Source: Paenibacillus sp. MAEPY2
GTDB lineage: Bacteria > Bacillota > Bacilli > Paenibacillales > Paenibacillaceae
Direction of reading: 5' to 3'
NCBI RefSeq assembly: GCF_000499205.1
Contig: NZ_AWUK01000010.1
Span: forward strand, 124,001-188,000
Length of the DNA stretch: 64,000 bases
Shown here piece by piece: positions 60,396 through 64,000 of the stretch. The notes under the pieces were generated by a model, which had not been told where the DNA came from, did no database searches, and was given only the letters and a program-made list of their open reading frames with translations. Numbering within the stretch: position 1 is the first letter of the stretch; each line of letters begins with the position of its first letter. The translations under genes and the position numbers were made by a program.

Positions 60396-61442
60396 CTACT
60401 GATATGATGCTAGTAGTCCGTGGGTAAGTTCAATGAGCTCCAGCCAATTGCGTGGGTCCTTGCTTGTAAGGGTTTGGATCCGTTTGAGCCGATATTGCAG
60501 CGTATTGCGATGGATGTTGAGCTCTTCAGCAGTCGTTGACATGCTGCCATTGTGTTGAATGAAGCTGCGAAGGGTGTCCAGCAGATCCGCTGTGTCCTCC
60601 AACTTACTGACGATGTTGTTATGACGGGTCAGGTTGGTACTGCTGAAGCGCACCAGAAACTGGACATCATCATAATGGATCAGTGGTGCAGCAGGGCGGA
60701 GCGCGAGCAAGATGTTCATCGCAGATCTCGCCTGTTCATAACAGACGGCAATGCTGGCTTCACGTTTGCTAACAGAGATGAAAGCTTGAGGCTGCTCCTG
60801 ATGTACAAGCTGAGCTATTGAATTAACGTCCGATTCGCTCTGAATCAGAATGATCTGCGCAAGACCATCCTCCTCTACAGAGAAAGAAGGCAGCTGTAGT
60901 AATATCCGGCTGGTCTCCGGGCTAAATTCAGGGGATTCATGGGGAAAGCGGATGTATAGAAGAACCGTCGGCAGCTGCAGATCGATATGGTATTGCGCCG
61001 CTTCCTTCCTGATCTTCTGTGAATAGGAACCGGAGTGGGCAAGCAGCCGTTCCAAAAAGGCTTTTTTTCGAGAAGCCTCATGAGCCAGATTTTCCAATTG
61101 ATTGCGTTGTTCGATCAGAAGAGATACGGTTGTGCGTACAATGTTGCAGAACGGACGGACTTCATCCGGATGCCCGGATATACCGATGACTCCGACATGC
61201 TGATGATTGATCCTGATCGGCTCGTTGGTGCCCATCTTCTCCAGTCTGCCATCCTGCCAGACTTCGACGCGGTCCCCGGTGGTCAGGGCACGGACTGCTC
61301 CCTGATGTACCGTACCTACGCGTTCTTTCTGTCCACTTCCAATGATAACGCCCTGCTCGTTCATGATGTTGATGTTGTAGGGAATGTCCTGCATCATTTT
61401 ATCGACAATATCCTGTGCCTGTTTTTCCGAAAGCTGCAGCAT
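60396..61442 (-). CDS. CdaR-type sugar diacid regulator
   Basis: 348 residues. An N-terminal sugar-diacid recognition domain (QAQDIVDKMMQDIPYNINIMNEQGVIIGSG, HQGAVRAL, IRINHQHVGVIGISGHPDEVRPF) is followed by a GGDEF-like relic and a C-terminal PucR-type helix-turn-helix (STTAEELNIHRNTLQYRLKRIQTLTSKDP). In E. coli CdaR activates glucarate, galactarate and glycerate genes, so it most likely controls the convergent permease-glycerate kinase operon. I start at MLQLSE, preceded by GGAGGACCTCTA. Confidence 0.9.
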   Translation of the reverse strand: MLQLSEKQAQDIVDKMMQDIPYNINIMNEQGVIIGSGQKERVGTVHQGAVRALTTGDRVEVWQDGRLEKMGTNEPIRINHQHVGVIGISGHPDEVRPFCNIVRTTVSLLIEQRNQLENLAHEASRKKAFLERLLAHSGSYSQKIRKEAAQYHIDLQLPTVLLYIRFPHESPEFSPETSRILLQLPSFSVEEDGLAQIILIQSESDVNSIAQLVHQEQPQAFISVSKREASIAVCYEQARSAMNILLALRPAAPLIHYDDVQFLVRFSSTNLTRHNNIVSKLEDTADLLDTLRSFIQHNGSMSTTAEELNIHRNTLQYRLKRIQTLTSKDPRNWLELIELTHGLLASYQ

Positions 61443-61623
61443 TAGAGGTCCTCCTTCTTCGGCTGTCCCAACAAGGTGCAAGTATTTTGGTCTAATATGT
61501 CTGTTCAGTCTTGTCTATCCTATTGTGCATCTGAACGAAATTATAGCTGACGTGCTTGTCTTAAACAAGATTGTCCTCCGGTACGGAAGAAGATAGCCCA
61601 GTTATTTTTATCGTTTCTGCTGT

Positions 61624-62001
61624 TTATTTATGAAACTCCCCGGCTAATTTCTCGGCAGTATCTGTGTGCTTCGTTCCGTTTAAGTATTCCACATGTGCCT
61701 TCCCCCAGCCACACATGCCATCCAACAGCGTGGCAATGGTCTGCCCGTGTTCCGACAGGCTGTATTCCACCTTCGGTGGAACATCGCCATAGAGCGTGCG
61801 CACAATAATCTGATCCTGTTCCAGCTCCCGCAGTTGTTTTGTTAACGTGCCTTGCGCTACATCGGGAATCATACGTCTTAACTCGCCAAAACGCTTTGTG
61901 CCTTCCTTCAATAAAATAAACAGGATGAGTGGTTTCCATTTTCCGTTAATGGCTTCCAGCGTAACCAATACCCCTTGTAAACGTGGCTCCTGTAAATTCA
62001 T
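61624..62001 (-). CDS. HxlR-family transcriptional regulator
   Basis: 125 residues: [52 protein letters not shown], then [19 protein letters not shown] start at the ATG with GAGGTG 6 bp upstream. It is divergent from an SDR gene; the space between holds GTAC-type palindromes (62131-62156). A second HxlR/reductase pair of the same layout lies at 26 kb. Confidence 0.88.
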   Translation of the reverse strand: MNLQEPRLQGVLVTLEAINGKWKPLILFILLKEGTKRFGELRRMIPDVAQGTLTKQLRELEQDQIIVRTLYGDVPPKVEYSLSEHGQTIATLLDGMCGWGKAHVEYLNGTKHTDTAEKLAGEFHK

Positions 62002-62130
62002 AGTATTCACCTCGATTTATTCAACTATATGTAATTCCATCATACTTGATTTTTTCGCTTTTCGCTTGTTTGATCTATTGAAATTGGGCGGGGATAACCC
62101 TATCGTTGGGGTCCATTAGTACGAATTTTA

Positions 62131-62156
62131 GTACCTGGTACGATTCAATTGCGTAC
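62131..62156. promoter_or_regulatory. GTAC-type palindromes, likely HxlR operator
   Basis: GTACC-T-GGTAC (62131-62141) overlaps GTACG, 9 bases, CGTAC (62138-62156). Both lie between the divergent HxlR and SDR genes. Confidence 0.5.
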
Positions 62157-62238
62157 TGTTCAGCACCGTCCATTTCAATAATAATGAACAAAACGCTGGT
62201 ACAACGAAAGTTCTGGCGATACGAGGGGAAGATGCAGA

Positions 62239-62982
62239 ATGAGTCCATTTACATTAGAGAATCAACGTGTCGTTATCATAGGAGGAAGCTCAGGAATCGG
62301 ACTTGCAACAGCCATACAGGCTGCGGAGGCAGGTGCACATGTGGTTATCGCTGGCCGATCGGAAATCAGACTGGAGGAAGCGAGGGAACAGATTGCTCAT
62401 GTTGCAGGCAAAGGCAAGACTGGGGCGGTGTCCGTCGAAGTCCATGTGTTGGACAATCAGGATGAACAGCAAATTGAGCAATGTTTCAATCAGGTTGGCG
62501 AGTTCGATCATCTGTTCACCCCTGGTGCTGCATATACCCGTGGTCCGTTAGCCTCAGATCGGGCGACGGCCGAGAGCTGCTTCAAGGGCAAGTTCTGGCC
62601 ACAGTACTTTGCTGCCAAATACGCGGCTACGTATCTGTCGACTTCGGGCTCGATTACATTAATGTCTGGGGGCTTCAGTCAGCGCCCGCTGGATGGTGGT
62701 GCTTCCTACGCTGCGTGTAACGGTGCAATCGAAAGTCTGGGCAAAGCACTTGCGGTGGAGCTGGCACCTGTTCGCGTGAATGTCGTATCACCCGGAACCA
62801 TCTGGCGAGAGGGGCAGGAGGGCACACCTCGCGGTGAACATTTCAAAGACTACGAGAAACTCTCACTTTTGAAGCGTGTTGGTTACAATGAGGAAATTGC
62901 GCATACGGTCACGTATCTGATGACGAACACGTTCACGACAGGCAGCACGTTATTTGTGGATGGCGGATACACGATGATTTGA
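62239..62982 (+). CDS. Atypical SDR lacking the catalytic lysine
   Basis: 247 residues. The cofactor loop IIGGSSGIGLATAIQAAEAG is intact, with Arg in IAGRSEIRL favouring NADPH, but NNAG is replaced by FTPGAAY and the YxxxK motif reads YAACN, so Asn stands where the catalytic Lys should be. LAVELAPVRVNVVSPG and VDGGYTMI end the fold. This fits a divergent SDR branch whose activity may be altered or lost. It is divergent from an HxlR gene. Confidence 0.85.
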   Translation: MSPFTLENQRVVIIGGSSGIGLATAIQAAEAGAHVVIAGRSEIRLEEAREQIAHVAGKGKTGAVSVEVHVLDNQDEQQIEQCFNQVGEFDHLFTPGAAYTRGPLASDRATAESCFKGKFWPQYFAAKYAATYLSTSGSITLMSGGFSQRPLDGGASYAACNGAIESLGKALAVELAPVRVNVVSPGTIWREGQEGTPRGEHFKDYEKLSLLKRVGYNEEIAHTVTYLMTNTFTTGSTLFVDGGYTMI

Positions 62983-63252
62983 TACGTCTATCTGTTGTTG
63001 TCCAAGGAGAACGGTGAAAGAGTGCAGCGAACGTACAGGTATCTATATTGAATTTTGTAAAATGTAGGTCTCTGTAATTACTCGTACATGTAAAATGATG
63101 AATTATGACGAAAAATATTTGAGATCCGGCCTGTTTTTCACCTACAGGAAGGGTCTTTTTCCATTTTATAGAGCGATTGTTCAGAATCCGTTCAGAGTTG
63201 CGTAATACACTAGGCCTATATTTCGAGAAGCGAGATGAGGGAGGAAAGATTA

Positions 63253-64000
63253 ATGCAATACAGGAAATTAATTAGCATGTTGCTCATATTGGTGTTGGTA
63301 GGTCCTTGGTTGGCAGCACCAGCAGGAAAGGTAAATGCAGGGGCATCGTACCCAGTTCCAGGAAATAATGGTCTATTAACAATAAAGTATGTGGACGAGA
63401 AATCAGTTGAATTACAATGGAAGTACGCACAATCCGAATCTTCTACCCCACCTGATGTAAATTACCAGGTTTACATATCCAATGCTCCTGATATTGCAGA
63501 CATGCAACAAATCAGCGGAACATCAGGTCATCCCTACAGTAATTGGATTAATAGTTCAGCTTCTACTACAAATGGGACATTTTCAGAAATAATCACGGAT
63601 CTAATCGAAGGCGATACGTACTATTTCAATGTCGTTGTTAAAGATAGATATTTGGAAGCTGCGTATCAAATGCAATCTATTGAATTTACAGTGCAGCTGA
63701 GTGAGCTGGATCAGTTCAACGATATTAAAAAAAGAAATGATCGTGAGAATGCCAATTTCATACCAGCAGTGATTGAGTTGCTTCGTCATGAGCAATTCAT
63801 AGCCGAGCCAGATTTCAAATCCTTGTCTGAAGAAGATCAGTCGGATATCGCATTTTATTTGCTGAGTATTGATCCACCGACTAACGATGGATACGAGAGC
63901 AAGGAGCAAGTTCAGTTTTTGGTGCAATTAGCTCTTAAAGCCCTTGAAGTGACTCGGCAAATCGGAGGACAGAATGCATTAGCTGCGCTTGATGACCTAT
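63253..64000 (+). CDS. Secreted protein with fibronectin type III-like domain, partial
   Basis: The first 249 codons of a longer gene cut by the window edge. Signal peptide MQYRKLISMLLILVLVGPWL, cut near VNA. Residues ~35-140 look like a fibronectin type III domain (KSVELQWKYA, YQVYISNAP, GDTYYFNVVVKD). A helical region follows (NANFIPAVIELLRHEQF). GAGGGAGGAAAGATTA precedes the start. The function is unknown; large Paenibacillus surface proteins often begin this way. Confidence 0.75.
   Translation, partial: MQYRKLISMLLILVLVGPWLAAPAGKVNAGASYPVPGNNGLLTIKYVDEKSVELQWKYAQSESSTPPDVNYQVYISNAPDIADMQQISGTSGHPYSNWINSSASTTNGTFSEIITDLIEGDTYYFNVVVKDRYLEAAYQMQSIEFTVQLSELDQFNDIKKRNDRENANFIPAVIELLRHEQFIAEPDFKSLSEEDQSDIAFYLLSIDPPTNDGYESKEQVQFLVQLALKALEVTRQIGGQNALAALDDL

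Overview
The window looks like the chromosome of a Paenibacillus-type Gram-positive spore former. The evidence is a surface phosphatase with three S-layer homology domains, a Spo0E-type phosphatase, an RRNPP/Alo-like peptide receptor with an overlapping propeptide gene, strong Shine-Dalgarno sequences with frequent TTG/GTG starts, CcpA-type cre sites beside glycoside hydrolases, and many one-component regulators. I saw no rRNA, tRNA, phage, insertion sequence or CRISPR array.

Layout. 1-3.0 kb: an AraC/YesN-type membrane regulator and the start of a sugar-binding lipoprotein. 3.2-5.9 kb: an S-layer-anchored acid phosphatase carrying an autotransporter-like repeat. 6-13.4 kb: a GntR regulator and four short-chain dehydrogenases, one pair of which ends in a MarR gene with a likely double operator upstream, plus a TPR/SMI1 protein and an orphan lipoprotein pair. 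14.2-19.9 kb: a signalling block made of a hybrid kinase with two kinase modules, a second kinase and a SARP-type response regulator. 20-27.3 kb: small stress and enzyme genes, including a truncated DUF4180 gene, a WYL regulator divergent from a DHFR-like reductase, a structured leader before a CD3324-family gene, and an HxlR regulator divergent from a flavin reductase. 27.4-42 kb: secreted GH43 and GH10 enzymes, an intracellular GH30, the DbpA helicase, a TetR/SDR pair, a macrolide phosphotransferase, a secreted nucleotidase and an MFS pump. 43-47 kb: an LRR surface protein, a long hairpin element, a lipid kinase and an aldo/keto reductase. 47.4-51.3 kb: the peptide-signalling pair, Spo0E, and a Ytr-like GntR-ABC operon. 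51.4-57.8 kb: a PEP-mutase-like enzyme, fused AdaAB, a DMT transporter, a CdsA-like enzyme and a fossil of a VOC protein. 57.8-63 kb: glycerate permease and kinase with a convergent CdaR regulator, then an HxlR/SDR pair. The window ends inside a secreted FN3-like protein.

Two systems stand out. First, the receptor at 47481-48863 overlaps, in another frame, a 46-residue ORF (48826-48966) with a signal peptide and the C-terminus ADHGFGT, which fits a secreted quorum-sensing propeptide. Second, the macrolide phosphotransferase gene is preceded by an 8-codon ORF (33448-33474) encoding VANFIRLR and then by a terminator hairpin (33571-33598). The Arg-Leu-Arg ending is the known macrolide-dependent ribosome-stalling motif, so drug-induced attenuation is likely. 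Neither small ORF is long enough to be picked up by ordinary gene calling.
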